Shown here piece after piece: positions 35,980 to 44,767 of a stretch of DNA of 64,000 nt (positions are counted from its first letter, which is position 1; each line of letters begins with the position of its first letter). Where the stretch lies: the NCBI RefSeq assembly GCF_002699205.1, contig NZ_PABT01000020.1, positions 29,010 through 93,009 of the forward strand. Reading direction: 5' to 3'. The translations under genes and the position numbers were made by a program. Origin of the DNA: Allomuricauda sp. (lineage in GTDB: Bacteria; Bacteroidota; Bacteroidia; Flavobacteriales; Flavobacteriaceae). The notes under the pieces are model-generated. The model did not search any database. It saw nothing but the letters and a program-made list of their open reading frames with translations, and had not been told where the DNA came from.

Positions 35980-37173
35980 ATGCCAAGTATCTCCAACAAA
36001 GGGAAGAAAATGCCCGCATCGCCCATTCGTAAATTGGTGCCTTATGCGGAAGCCGCTAAAAAGAGAGGTGTTCACGTAATCCACCTCAACATTGGCCAAC
36101 CCGACATTAAAACTCCCAAAATAGCACTGGATGCCGTTAGAAACCACAATATAGAAGTACTGGAATACAGTATGACGCAGGGATCCGAAGCATATCGACG
36201 AAAAATCGCCGAGTACTACGCAAAAAAGGACATTATAGTTGATTCTGAAGATATTATTGTGACCACCGGGGGCTCTGAAGCACTGTCCTTTGCCATGGGA
36301 ACGATTATGGACAATGATGATGAAATTATTATCCCCGAGCCATTTTATGCCAACTACAACGGGTTTGCAACAGCTGCCGGAGTTACCGTTAAACCCATCG
36401 TCTCAACCATAGAGAACAATTTTGCCCTTCCCCCAATTTCCAAATTTGAAGAGCTCATAACACCCAAGACCAAGGCAATTCTTATTTGTAACCCAGGTAA
36501 CCCTACCGGTTATCTGTACACGGAAGAAGAAATAAAACAATTGGCTGAACTTGTAAAAAAACACAACCTATTCCTGATTGCGGATGAAGTATATCGCGAG
36601 TTCACCTACGAAGGGCGAAAACACTACTCCATATTGCAGGTTGAAGGATTGGAGGAACACGCCATAATTGTAGATTCGGTATCCAAACGATATAGCATGT
36701 GCGGTGCTCGAATTGGGTGTTTGGTCTCCAAGAACACGGAAGTTATCCAGACCGCCATGAAATTTGCGCAGGCACGTTTATCTCCTCCGACCTTTGCCCA
36801 GATTGCCAGTGAAGCTGCATTGGAAACACCACAGGAATATTTTGATGATGTCATCAAAGAATATGTTTCCAGAAGGGACATCCTGATATCGGAACTTAAA
36901 AAAATTGAAGGCGTCCAAGTGGCCGTTCCGCAAGGAGCCTTTTACTGTGTCGTTGCGTTACCTGTGGATGATGCCGATCATTTTGCACAATGGTTGCTCG
37001 AAAGTTTTGATTTGGAAGGCAATACTGTAATGGTTGCACCCGCCGCAGGCTTTTATGCAACCCCTGGATTGGGAAAAAACCAAATAAGAATTGCCTATGT
37101 GCTGGAAAAAGAGCAACTTGTGAAGGCTGTCCAAATCTTGGGCAAAGCTTTAAACGAGTACAGGGACAAGTGA
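35980..37173 (+). CDS. PLP-dependent aminotransferase, aspartate aminotransferase family
   Basis: A class I/II (fold type I) aminotransferase of 397 aa. The PLP Schiff-base Lys is in DSVSKRYSMCGARIGC, near residue 230. Conserved ICNPGNPTGYLYTEEEI and LIADEVYREFTY (Asp and Tyr contacting PLP) and the C-terminal NQIRIAYV (substrate Arg) are present. The substrate could be aspartate, aromatic amino acids or another; sequence alone does not decide. murB follows with a 4-base GTGA overlap, so the genes are translationally coupled. No peptidoglycan role for this enzyme is implied. Confidence 0.9.
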   Translation: MPSISNKGKKMPASPIRKLVPYAEAAKKRGVHVIHLNIGQPDIKTPKIALDAVRNHNIEVLEYSMTQGSEAYRRKIAEYYAKKDIIVDSEDIIVTTGGSEALSFAMGTIMDNDDEIIIPEPFYANYNGFATAAGVTVKPIVSTIENNFALPPISKFEELITPKTKAILICNPGNPTGYLYTEEEIKQLAELVKKHNLFLIADEVYREFTYEGRKHYSILQVEGLEEHAIIVDSVSKRYSMCGARIGCLVSKNTEVIQTAMKFAQARLSPPTFAQIASEAALETPQEYFDDVIKEYVSRRDILISELKKIEGVQVAVPQGAFYCVVALPVDDADHFAQWLLESFDLEGNTVMVAPAAGFYATPGLGKNQIRIAYVLEKEQLVKAVQILGKALNEYRDK

Positions 37174-38186
37174 AAATTCAGGAGAACATATCCTTAAAAA
37201 ACTACAATACCTTTGGTATTGATGTAAAAGCAAGGTTTTTTGTAGAGATCACCGGACTGGTCCAACTTCAAAAAGTACTTGAGCTTAAGGCCTATCCCAA
37301 AAAATTTATAATCAGCGGAGGGAGCAATATGCTGCTCACCAAAGATATTGATGCTCTCGTAATGCATATTCAACTCAAGGGCATCTCCCTTGTTCACGAG
37401 GATGAGGACACCGTTGAAATCAAGGTGATGGCAGGTGAAAATTGGCACGAACTTGTCATGTGGAGCTTGGAACAAGGCTACGGCGGATTGGAAAACCTAT
37501 CCCTGATTCCGGGCAATGTAGGGACCACGCCCATACAAAATATTGGAGCTTACGGTGTTGAACTCAAAGATGTCTTTGTGAGTTGTGCCGCCATGGACAT
37601 CAAAACCGGGGAACTGGAGGGTTTTGACAAGGAAGCGTGCAAATTTGGCTACCGGGACTCCATTTTTAAGAATGAGGCCAAGGACAAATATATCATTACC
37701 TCGGTAAACCTAAAACTCACCAAAAAAGAACACGTTCTCCATACAGGATACGGTTCCATTGAGAATGAGCTCAGGAAAAAAGGGATTGTCCACCCAACAA
37801 TAAAGGATGTTTCCGATGCGGTGATATCCATTCGGCAGAGCAAACTTCCCGACCCCAAAAAAATTGGAAACAGTGGCAGCTTTTTTAAAAACCCGATCAT
37901 TTCAAAAAAAACTTTCGATAAGTTTATAAAAAAACATCCCGAGGCCCCCTTTTATGAAATGGAAGAAAATGAATATAAAATTCCCGCAGGATGGCTCATA
38001 GAACAATGCGGGTTTAAGGGAAAACGTTTCGGGGATGCAGGTGTCCACGAAAAACAAGCTCTGGTATTGGTGAACTATGGAAACGCCACGGGCAAAGAAA
38101 TCTTGGCATTGGCCCAAAAAATCCAGGACGAGGTGAAAAAAAAGTATAACATAAAAATCCAACCAGAAGTAAACATAATAAAATAA
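37170..38186 (+). CDS. murB: UDP-N-acetylenolpyruvoylglucosamine reductase MurB
   Basis: FAD enzyme (338 aa) that reduces UDP-GlcNAc-enolpyruvate to UDP-MurNAc. FAD-binding segments are ISGGSNMLL and LIPGNVGTTPIQNIGAYGVE. The catalytic region is NSGSFFKNP (Ser as general acid). YRDSIFKN and PAGWLIEQCGFKGKRFGDAG complete it; this is the longer type I layout. The start is GTG at 37170, overlapping the aminotransferase stop. A hairpin of about 10 bp (38183-38218) begins within its stop codon. Confidence 0.95.
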   Translation: MKIQENISLKNYNTFGIDVKARFFVEITGLVQLQKVLELKAYPKKFIISGGSNMLLTKDIDALVMHIQLKGISLVHEDEDTVEIKVMAGENWHELVMWSLEQGYGGLENLSLIPGNVGTTPIQNIGAYGVELKDVFVSCAAMDIKTGELEGFDKEACKFGYRDSIFKNEAKDKYIITSVNLKLTKKEHVLHTGYGSIENELRKKGIVHPTIKDVSDAVISIRQSKLPDPKKIGNSGSFFKNPIISKKTFDKFIKKHPEAPFYEMEENEYKIPAGWLIEQCGFKGKRFGDAGVHEKQALVLVNYGNATGKEILALAQKIQDEVKKKYNIKIQPEVNIIK

Positions 38187-38252
38187 CCCCCGCATTGAAG
38201 ATCAATAACGAGGGTTATACCAAACCAAACTAACCAAATCTGTATATATTGT

Positions 38253-38273
38253 AAGGGTTATATGACCCTTTTT
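38253..38273 (+). terminator. Rho-independent terminator after murB
   Basis: AAGGGT (38253-38258) pairs with ACCCTT (38265-38270) over a 6-nt loop, then TTT. A longer hairpin at 38183-38218 (ATAACCCCCG/CGAGGGTTAT plus ATTGA/TCAAT) lies upstream and includes the murB stop. Confidence 0.7.
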
Positions 38274-38311
38274 CATCTTAAATAAGTAAAGACCGTGTAC
38301 TTTTTCTGCCT

Positions 38312-38319
38312 TAGCTTTG
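38312..38319 (+). promoter_or_regulatory. -7 element (TAGCTTTG) upstream of ECF sigma / anti-sigma
   Basis: Exact TAnnTTTG match 67 bases before the sigma-factor ATG, downstream of the murB terminator. Confidence 0.5.
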
Positions 38320-38386
38320 TTTTATATACGGGATAAATCCTATTTTAGATTTTGCCCCCTAAAAAATTTTACCAAAAGAACCCTAA

Positions 38387-38953
38387 ATGAGCACATTGAT
38401 TGAGAGACATATTGTTTCACTCCTTGCGGAAAAAGACGATAAGGCTATTTCCCTATTGTATGAAAACTACGGTGATACACTCTACGGTGTTGCTTACAAA
38501 GTGGTAAAAGATGAAGAATTGGCCCAAGATGTGCTACAGGAAAGTTTTATCAAAATTTGGAAAAAAGCGGACACTTATGACGCCTCCAAAGCAAAACTAT
38601 TTACCTGGCTCTTCAGGATAACCAGAAACACTGCCATTGATAAGTTACGAAGTGTTACAAATAAATCGGACAAAGAAATCCAAATGGATGTTTCGGACGT
38701 ATATAATCTAGGAGTAAAGGGCATAAACCCCGAACATCTGGACATCCAAGAAAACTTGGACAAGATTGAAGATAAGTACCGAATTGTCCTAGAAGCCCTG
38801 TTTTTTGAAGGGATGACGCAGCAGGAAGCAAGTGACGAATTGGACATTCCTTTGGGAACGATCAAATCCAGATTAAAAATTGGACTTCGGGAACTCGGAA
38901 AAATTTACGGAACAACAATGTCTTTACTTCTCATCTTAAACCTATTGTCATGA
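38387..38953 (+). CDS. ECF RNA polymerase sigma factor (with anti-sigma partner)
   Basis: An ECF sigma factor (188 aa). Region 2 spans about 20-90 (LLYENYGDTLYGVAYKV, DVLQESFIKIWKKA and FTWLFRITRNTAIDKLR). Region 4 spans about 135-185 with GMTQQEASDELDIPLGTIKSRL as the helix-turn-helix. The C-terminus ends in a hydrophobic tail (MSLLLILNLLS), which is unusual. It overlaps the anti-sigma gene by 4 bases (ATGA), so the pair is co-regulated. Regulon unknown. Confidence 0.92.
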   Translation: MSTLIERHIVSLLAEKDDKAISLLYENYGDTLYGVAYKVVKDEELAQDVLQESFIKIWKKADTYDASKAKLFTWLFRITRNTAIDKLRSVTNKSDKEIQMDVSDVYNLGVKGINPEHLDIQENLDKIEDKYRIVLEALFFEGMTQQEASDELDIPLGTIKSRLKIGLRELGKIYGTTMSLLLILNLLS

Positions 38954-39708
38954 AGGAAAAAGTGAAAATATTTTTAGAATCCGACATTTTGGAAAAGTAC
39001 CTTTTGGGCGATACGACCAAAGAAGAAACCCAAAAGGCCGAGAGGTATATCGCCATGTACCCCGAAGTAAGGGAAACATATGACGAACTTCAAAAAAACT
39101 TGGAGACCTTTGCCAACTTATACGCCAAAAAGACACCGGAAGGACTTAAGGAAATCATACTAGCCAGTGCCAAGAAAGAGAGAGTGGTAAGCAAAAGGTT
39201 CTTAGGTTTCGCCATTGCAGCGAGTGTTGCCATTATGATTTTTGCCGGTTCCTCTGTCTTCTTTTGGAACCAGAACAAAACTCTTCAAGAAAAAAACACC
39301 ATGGTCACCAACCAAATCAAGTATTTGGAGGACAACATGAAAGATCAATTGGCCGATATGAGGAACCAATTTATTGTCCTGAACAATCCGGCTACCAAAA
39401 AATATCAGGTAAAAGGGAAAAAAGAAGGAAAAGAGCTCAAAGCCATCGCCTATATCAATCCTGTAAAAAAACTTTCATACATCAATGTAAGCAATGTGCC
39501 TGAGTTGCCCGAAGATAAATGTTTCCAGATGTGGGCCGAAGTCAACGGTGAGTTGGTGAACTTGGGAGTGATCAAAAATTTTGACGAAAAGGACAAGCTT
39601 CTTGCACTACCCTATGCCGATAACGCTGTTGGTTATATCACCATAGAGCCCAAAGGCGGGAACACTACACCATCCGTCGAAAATATTGTCGCCAATATCA
39701 AATACTAA
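38950..39708 (+). CDS. RskA-type anti-sigma factor
   Basis: A 252-aa membrane protein. The N-terminal cytoplasmic anti-sigma region (about 1-85) is charged and helical. One TM helix follows at about 83-103 (FLGFAIAASVAIMIFAGSSV). A short coiled coil (KNTMVTNQIKYLEDNMKDQL) leads into a periplasmic anti-sigma-K (RskA) domain with AIAYINPVKK and LPEDKCFQMWAEVNG. It overlaps the sigma gene by 4 bases and should hold that sigma factor inactive until released. Confidence 0.9.
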   Translation: MKEKVKIFLESDILEKYLLGDTTKEETQKAERYIAMYPEVRETYDELQKNLETFANLYAKKTPEGLKEIILASAKKERVVSKRFLGFAIAASVAIMIFAGSSVFFWNQNKTLQEKNTMVTNQIKYLEDNMKDQLADMRNQFIVLNNPATKKYQVKGKKEGKELKAIAYINPVKKLSYINVSNVPELPEDKCFQMWAEVNGELVNLGVIKNFDEKDKLLALPYADNAVGYITIEPKGGNTTPSVENIVANIKY

Positions 39709-39760
39709 GGACCAAAATTAAAGATCCTTTAAACATTCCATGCTTTAGCAAGGTATTTTG

Positions 39761-39768
39761 TACCTTTG
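39761..39768 (+). promoter_or_regulatory. -7 element (TACCTTTG) upstream of small Cys-rich membrane protein
   Basis: Exact TAnnTTTG match 15 bases before the ATG at 39784. May drive the small gene and the second ECF sigma. Confidence 0.65.
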
Positions 39769-39783
39769 TGCAAAAGTTGGATT

Positions 39784-39993
39784 ATGAAGTTAGCACTAGT
39801 TACAATCGGGTTATTGGCACTTGCATTTGCAGGAATAGCAATTAAAATCTGGGGAAAAAAGAACGGTGAGTTTGCCGGTACATGCGCAAGCCAAAGTCCT
39901 TTTTTGAACAAAGAAGGTGAAGCCTGTGGGTTTTGCGGAAGACTTCCCGGGGAACAAGATTGCAAAAAAGACACTGTCACCAAGACCAGATAA
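39784..39993 (+). CDS. Small single-span membrane protein with four cysteines
   Basis: A 69-aa protein of unknown function. A hydrophobic N-terminus (LALVTIGLLALAFAGIAIKI) could be a TM anchor or uncleaved signal. It is followed by TCASQSPFLNKEGEACGFCG and a last Cys in EQDCKK. The four Cys (one CxxC pair in ACGFCG) might bind metal or form disulfides. The ATG at 39784 is preferred over one 18 bases upstream because the -7 element overlaps the latter. The second ECF sigma starts 30 bases after its stop. I recall it as a common flavobacterial 'membrane or secreted protein'; no role is known to me. Confidence 0.82.
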   Translation: MKLALVTIGLLALAFAGIAIKIWGKKNGEFAGTCASQSPFLNKEGEACGFCGRLPGEQDCKKDTVTKTR

Positions 39994-40023
39994 CCCATAA
40001 TTTATAGGTAAGCCTCAATTTTT

Positions 40024-40584
40024 TTGGAAAAAACCGACGATTCCATCAAGGATATTATACAAAAGGCAAAACAAGGAAACCAAATTGCCTTTAGTACACT
40101 TTTGGATACGTTTTGGAACGATGTTTATGGATTTCAGCTTCTTCGCACCAAAAATGAAAATGATGCAGAAGACATTACCATAAGGACATTTTCCCGGGCA
40201 TTTGATAAAATCGACACCTTCGACGAAACATATGAGTTCAAAACCTGGCTTATCACCATCTCCAAAAACCTCCATGTTGACCTTCTTCGAAAACGAAAGA
40301 GAAGTCTATTGAACGAAATGGAAGCACGCGGGGACGAAGTAAAAAAAGTCTTGGACGAAACCCCCTCCGTGGAAGACCAATTGATCACCGAACAAAACCT
40401 GGCTAACCTGCTCAGGGACATCAAAAAATTGAAACCCCATTATCAAAAGGTCATCAACTTGCGCTATTTCCACGAATTGAGCTATGCCGATATTGCCAAA
40501 GAGCTCAATGAACCGATCAACAATGTGAAGGTAAAGTTGCTTAGGGCAAAAAAACTTTTGGCAGAAATCATAGAAAAAAAGTGA
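40024..40584 (+). CDS. ECF RNA polymerase sigma factor
   Basis: A 186-aa ECF sigma factor. Region 2 has DAEDITIRTFSRAFDKIDTF, then TWLITISKNLHVDLLRKRKR. Region 4 has LRYFHELSYADIAKELNEPINNVKVKL. The start is TTG at 40024 (TAA closes the frame at 40009). No anti-sigma gene is adjacent. The gene before it encodes a small Cys-rich membrane protein and the gene after is lipA, which has its own -7 element. The regulon is not known. Confidence 0.9.
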   Translation: MEKTDDSIKDIIQKAKQGNQIAFSTLLDTFWNDVYGFQLLRTKNENDAEDITIRTFSRAFDKIDTFDETYEFKTWLITISKNLHVDLLRKRKRSLLNEMEARGDEVKKVLDETPSVEDQLITEQNLANLLRDIKKLKPHYQKVINLRYFHELSYADIAKELNEPINNVKVKLLRAKKLLAEIIEKK

Positions 40585-40620
40585 CCCGTTTCACCCCACA
40601 AAGTTTCCTTCCCAGTTTTG

Positions 40621-40628
40621 TATCTTTG
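40621..40628 (+). promoter_or_regulatory. -7 element (TATCTTTG) upstream of lipA
   Basis: Exact TAnnTTTG match 18 bases before the lipA ATG at 40647. It supports that ATG over the TTG at 40638. Confidence 0.7.
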
Positions 40629-40646
40629 TAAATCAAATTGATTCGT

Positions 40647-41522
40647 ATGAGCACAAGCGTAGCAGAAAACGTTCTTCCTCCGAAAGGAAAGCCAAAATGG
40701 CTAAGGGTCAAGCTCCCAACAGGTAAAAAATACACCCAGCTCAGGGGCCTGGTTGACAAATATGACCTACACACCATTTGCACCTCCGGAAGCTGCCCAA
40801 ATATGGGGGAATGCTGGGGAGAAGGGACCGCTACCTTTATGATCTTGGGCAATATCTGCACTCGCTCCTGTGGTTTTTGCGGTGTAAAAACAGGGCGACC
40901 TGAAACAGTGGACTGGGCAGAACCGGAAAAAGTGGCCCGTTCCATAAAAATCATGAAGATAAAACATGCCGTGCTCACCTCTGTGGACCGCGACGACCTT
41001 AAGGATATGGGCTCCATTATTTGGGCCGAAACGGTAAAAGCCGTTAGGCGGATGAACCCAGAGACCACTATGGAAACACTTATCCCCGATTTCCAAGGAA
41101 TCCCCACACACTTGGACAGGATATTGAACGTGGCACCGGAAGTTATCTCCCATAACATGGAAACCGTAAAGCGTTTGACCAGGGAAGTTAGAATACAGGC
41201 CAAATACGAACGTAGTCTTGAGGTTTTGGATTATTTAAAGAAAAATGGGGCAAACAGAACCAAATCGGGCATTATGCTCGGCTTGGGCGAAGAAGAGCAT
41301 GAGGTAATCTCTACCATGGAGGATCTTAGAAAAGTTGATGTTGATGTGGTTACCATTGGGCAATACCTCCAGCCTTCCAAAAAGCACCTTCCCGTAAAGC
41401 AATTTATTTTGCCTGAACAGTTCAAAAAATATGAGGAAATAGGATTGGAAATGGGCTTTAGGCACGTCGAAAGCGGGGCCTTGGTCCGCTCATCATACAA
41501 AGCACACAAACACATTCACTAG
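40647..41522 (+). CDS. lipA: Lipoyl synthase LipA
   Basis: Radical SAM enzyme (291 aa) that inserts two sulfurs into protein-bound octanoyl groups of 2-oxoacid dehydrogenases. The auxiliary cluster Cys are in [12 protein letters not shown]. The radical SAM cluster is CTRSCGFC. The C-terminal Ser ligand is in [10 protein letters not shown]. Length and order match the family. A TTG three codons upstream is rejected in favour of ATG at 40647, given the -7 element 18 bases before. gap follows after 18 bases. Confidence 0.96.
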   Translation: MSTSVAENVLPPKGKPKWLRVKLPTGKKYTQLRGLVDKYDLHTICTSGSCPNMGECWGEGTATFMILGNICTRSCGFCGVKTGRPETVDWAEPEKVARSIKIMKIKHAVLTSVDRDDLKDMGSIIWAETVKAVRRMNPETTMETLIPDFQGIPTHLDRILNVAPEVISHNMETVKRLTREVRIQAKYERSLEVLDYLKKNGANRTKSGIMLGLGEEEHEVISTMEDLRKVDVDVVTIGQYLQPSKKHLPVKQFILPEQFKKYEEIGLEMGFRHVESGALVRSSYKAHKHIH

Positions 41523-41540
41523 TTCCCCTCACTCCCAAAT

Positions 41541-42551
41541 ATGAAAAGTATAACTGTTGGAATAAACGGCTTTGGGCGCATCGGCAGAACCCTTTTTAGG
41601 CTATTGCTCAACCATCCAAACATCAAAGTAGTGGCCATCAACGATTTGGCCAATGCCGAAACCCTGGCCCATCTACTTAAATATGACAGTATCCACGGGA
41701 CATTAGATGCCGATATAGATCACAGGGACAACCTTATTCTGTTCGATGGAAGGGAAATACCTGTTCTCAACCATATTCACCCCAAAGAAATTGATTGGAA
41801 ATCCCAACAAGTCGATATCGTGGTGGAATCCACGGGAAAATTCAAAACACGGGAGGATTTGGAGTTCCATATAAAAAATGGGGCAAAAAAGGTGATTCTA
41901 TCCGTCCCCCCAATGGATGATTCCATAAAAATGGTCGTTCTGGGTGTTAACGAGGAAATTATCGATGATGACGACGAAATTATCTCCAACGCCTCATGTA
42001 CCACCAACAATGCTGCCCCAATGATACAGGTGATCAACAATTTGTGCGGTATTGAGCAGGCCTACATTACAACGGTACACTCCTACACTTCCGACCAAAG
42101 TCTACACGATAGTCCCCATCGAGACCTAAGGAGGGCCAGGGCTGCCGGGCAATCCATAATTCCGACAACCACGGGGGCCGCAAAAGCGTTGACAAGTATT
42201 TTTCCAGAACTATCCGATGTCATAGGTGGGTGCGGCATCCGCGTACCCGTTCCAAATGGCTCATTAACCGACATTACATTCAACGTTATAAAAGAAACTT
42301 CCATTGAAGAAATAAATGCTACCTTTAAGGAACATTCGGAAAACGATTTAAAGGGTATACTTAATTATACAGAAGACCCCATCGTTTCCATCGATATAAA
42401 CAATAGTTGTTATTCTTGTACGTTTGATTCTTTGATGACCTCGGTGATCGGCAAAATGGTAAAGATCATCGGATGGTATGATAATGAAACTGGATATTGC
42501 TCCAGAATTATTGATTTGATAGCTTTGCTCACTAAGAAAAATTACGTTTGA
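41541..42551 (+). CDS. gap: Type I glyceraldehyde-3-phosphate dehydrogenase
   Basis: A 336-aa GAPDH. NAD-binding GINGFGRIGRTLFRLL is at residues 8-23. The catalytic Cys is in NASCTTNNAAPM, where the usual second Cys (SCTTNCLAP) is replaced by Asn. HSYTSDQSLHDSPHRDLRRA carries the catalytic His and phosphate contacts. Length is standard. The altered SCTTN loop suggests a paralog that may serve gluconeogenesis or a specialised condition. The hybrid kinase gene starts inside its stop codon (TTGA). Confidence 0.93.
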   Translation: MKSITVGINGFGRIGRTLFRLLLNHPNIKVVAINDLANAETLAHLLKYDSIHGTLDADIDHRDNLILFDGREIPVLNHIHPKEIDWKSQQVDIVVESTGKFKTREDLEFHIKNGAKKVILSVPPMDDSIKMVVLGVNEEIIDDDDEIISNASCTTNNAAPMIQVINNLCGIEQAYITTVHSYTSDQSLHDSPHRDLRRARAAGQSIIPTTTGAAKALTSIFPELSDVIGGCGIRVPVPNGSLTDITFNVIKETSIEEINATFKEHSENDLKGILNYTEDPIVSIDINNSCYSCTFDSLMTSVIGKMVKIIGWYDNETGYCSRIIDLIALLTKKNYV

Positions 42552-44767
42552 ACCTGTTGGCAAACAAAAAAATAGGCGAAAAATCGCTACTTCTATTGTG
42601 CATGCTATTATGCACACAATTTGCTTTTGCCCAAAACGAAAGTAATTCTGCTTCTGATGTAAAAACTATCTTTGATGAATTTATGAGCTATCGCCACGAA
42701 AACAAAGTGGATAAAGCTCTGGAAGCCCTGAACGAAGCTGCCAACATCGCCGAAATCAATGAAGACTCCAAACTTTTGCTCGATACGTACCACCAATATG
42801 CACGCCTGTTTTTGGAGGAAGGCGATAGGGAAACGGCAATTTTTTACTGGGATCGGGCCAGTATCCTTTTAAGAGACACCTCCTATTCATACGGTCAAGC
42901 GTTTCATTTATATCTGGATGCCGCAATTAGATATGATGAAGGCAATAACTTTCAGGCCTTGAAACAACTGGAGGAATCCAGAAAAGTGAGCAACAACAGG
43001 AACCTTACCAACAATATACTTTTATTGGAGGCGGACATCTACACCAATATTGAAAAATATGACGACGCCATAAAAAACCTGCATGCCCTCATTGTCAACT
43101 CAGACGATAAAGAACGTGCTTATTTGGCAACAAGGGCCAACCTGCAATTGGCCAAAATAAGCATCACGTTGGATGACCTTGAAGAAGGTACCATCCACGC
43201 CAAAGCAGCTTTGGAATTGGCACAAAAACACGGTTTTGCCAAGGAAATAAAAAATGCTTACGAGCAATTGGCATCCATCTACGAAGCCAATGGTGACTAT
43301 AAAGAGTCATTAATGTACGCCAAGGGCTTGGCCCAGATCAAGGATTCCATATTTAACACCGAGAAAGCAAAACTGGATGCGGATACAGCCGATAAAATCC
43401 GGTTCGAGCACCAAATGAACGAGCTCAACAAGCTTCAGGCCAAGAACGAAGAACTGAGCGAATCAAAAAACCGTTCGGAAATAACCGCCATCCTAACCTC
43501 TGCTTTTTTGACAATTATTTCCCTTTTGGCCGTTTCATTGTTCCGTAACAACCAGATCAAGCTAAAAACCAACGACCTGCTCTACACCAAAAACAAGGAA
43601 CTGGAGCTGGCAAGGGATGCCGCGGTTTCTGCCATGGAAGCCAAAACCAAGTTCCTATCGACGGTAACACATGAACTTCGAACCCCATTGTATGCGGTTA
43701 CGGGGCTCACGCACCTTTTGCTTGAGGAAAATCCGTCGGAACACCAAAAGGAACATTTAAAATCATTGAAGTTCTCAGGAGAATATCTGCTCAATTTCAT
43801 AAATGACATCCTTCAAATAAACAAAATCGATGCGGACAAGCTTGAACCGCTGAGCATAGAGTTCAAGCTGGAGAAAGTACTTAGGGATGTGATGGAATCG
43901 CTCCAACAAAATGCCAATGAACAGCATACGGAACTTGTTTTGGATTATGACCAAACAATCCCGAAAAAACTACTGGGAGACCCTATAAAACTGTCACAAA
44001 TTTTCATGAACCTCGTTGGCAACGCCCTTAAATTCACCAAAAACGGCAAGGTCGAGGTCATAGCGAAAATGTTGAAAAAAGAAGAGGACCAAGTAAGGCT
44101 TTATTTTGAGGTAAGGGACAATGGTATAGGTATTTCAGAGGACCAACAAAAAAATATCTTTGATAGTTTTGAGCAAGGATCCATCCAGATCAACAGGGAA
44201 TATGGGGGGACTGGCCTCGGCCTGACAATCGTTAAAAGTCTTTTGGGCTTGTTCGGCAGTACCATACACCTGGATAGTGAACCTGGCCATGGAAGCTCCT
44301 TCTATTTTGAAATGGATTTGGATTATGAAATCAAACAAAAAGAAGAAATTGCCTTTGAGCTGGGTCCGGAAGAGTTCCAATTGAAAGGATTGCATGTATT
44401 AGTGGTAGAAGACAACAAGATCAATCAGGTGATCACCAAAAAAATGCTCACTAAAAAAGAGATTACCTGCGACATTGCAAATAACGGTAATGAGGCCATT
44501 GAACTTGCCAAAAACAACAAGTACGATGCAATCTTGATGGACATCCACATGCCCGGTATCAGCGGTGAAGAAGCCACCCGGCAAATACGGAAGTTTGACG
44601 AAAACATTCCCATCATTGCCCTTACCGCCATTTCTTTGGACGATAGCCTGGAAAGCTTCTACGAAGCAGGTTGTAACGATGTGGTGACCAAGCCCTTTAA
44701 ACCTGAGATTTTCTATCAAAAAATAGGCGAAAATGTCTTTAGAAAGAAAATGAAAGGTACCGTTTAA
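42548..44767 (+). CDS. Hybrid sensor histidine kinase with TPR sensor and receiver
   Basis: A 739-aa membrane protein. A signal/anchor (about 14-30, ending AFAQ) leads to a periplasmic helical TPR region (about 35-285). A coiled coil and TM helix (ITAILTSAFLTIISLLAVSL, about 313-332) follow. The kinase core has the phosphoacceptor His in STVTHELRTPLYAVTG, NLVGNALKFTKNG, RDNGIGISEDQ and GGTGLGLTIVKSL. The C-terminal receiver carries VEDNKINQVI and the Asp in AILMDIHMPG. Start is TTG at 42548 overlapping gap. It is convergent with lpxK (4-base overlap). Signal and output are unknown. Confidence 0.92.
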   Translation: MNLLANKKIGEKSLLLLCMLLCTQFAFAQNESNSASDVKTIFDEFMSYRHENKVDKALEALNEAANIAEINEDSKLLLDTYHQYARLFLEEGDRETAIFYWDRASILLRDTSYSYGQAFHLYLDAAIRYDEGNNFQALKQLEESRKVSNNRNLTNNILLLEADIYTNIEKYDDAIKNLHALIVNSDDKERAYLATRANLQLAKISITLDDLEEGTIHAKAALELAQKHGFAKEIKNAYEQLASIYEANGDYKESLMYAKGLAQIKDSIFNTEKAKLDADTADKIRFEHQMNELNKLQAKNEELSESKNRSEITAILTSAFLTIISLLAVSLFRNNQIKLKTNDLLYTKNKELELARDAAVSAMEAKTKFLSTVTHELRTPLYAVTGLTHLLLEENPSEHQKEHLKSLKFSGEYLLNFINDILQINKIDADKLEPLSIEFKLEKVLRDVMESLQQNANEQHTELVLDYDQTIPKKLLGDPIKLSQIFMNLVGNALKFTKNGKVEVIAKMLKKEEDQVRLYFEVRDNGIGISEDQQKNIFDSFEQGSIQINREYGGTGLGLTIVKSLLGLFGSTIHLDSEPGHGSSFYFEMDLDYEIKQKEEIAFELGPEEFQLKGLHVLVVEDNKINQVITKKMLTKKEITCDIANNGNEAIELAKNNKYDAILMDIHMPGISGEEATRQIRKFDENIPIIALTAISLDDSLESFYEAGCNDVVTKPFKPEIFYQKIGENVFRKKMKGTV

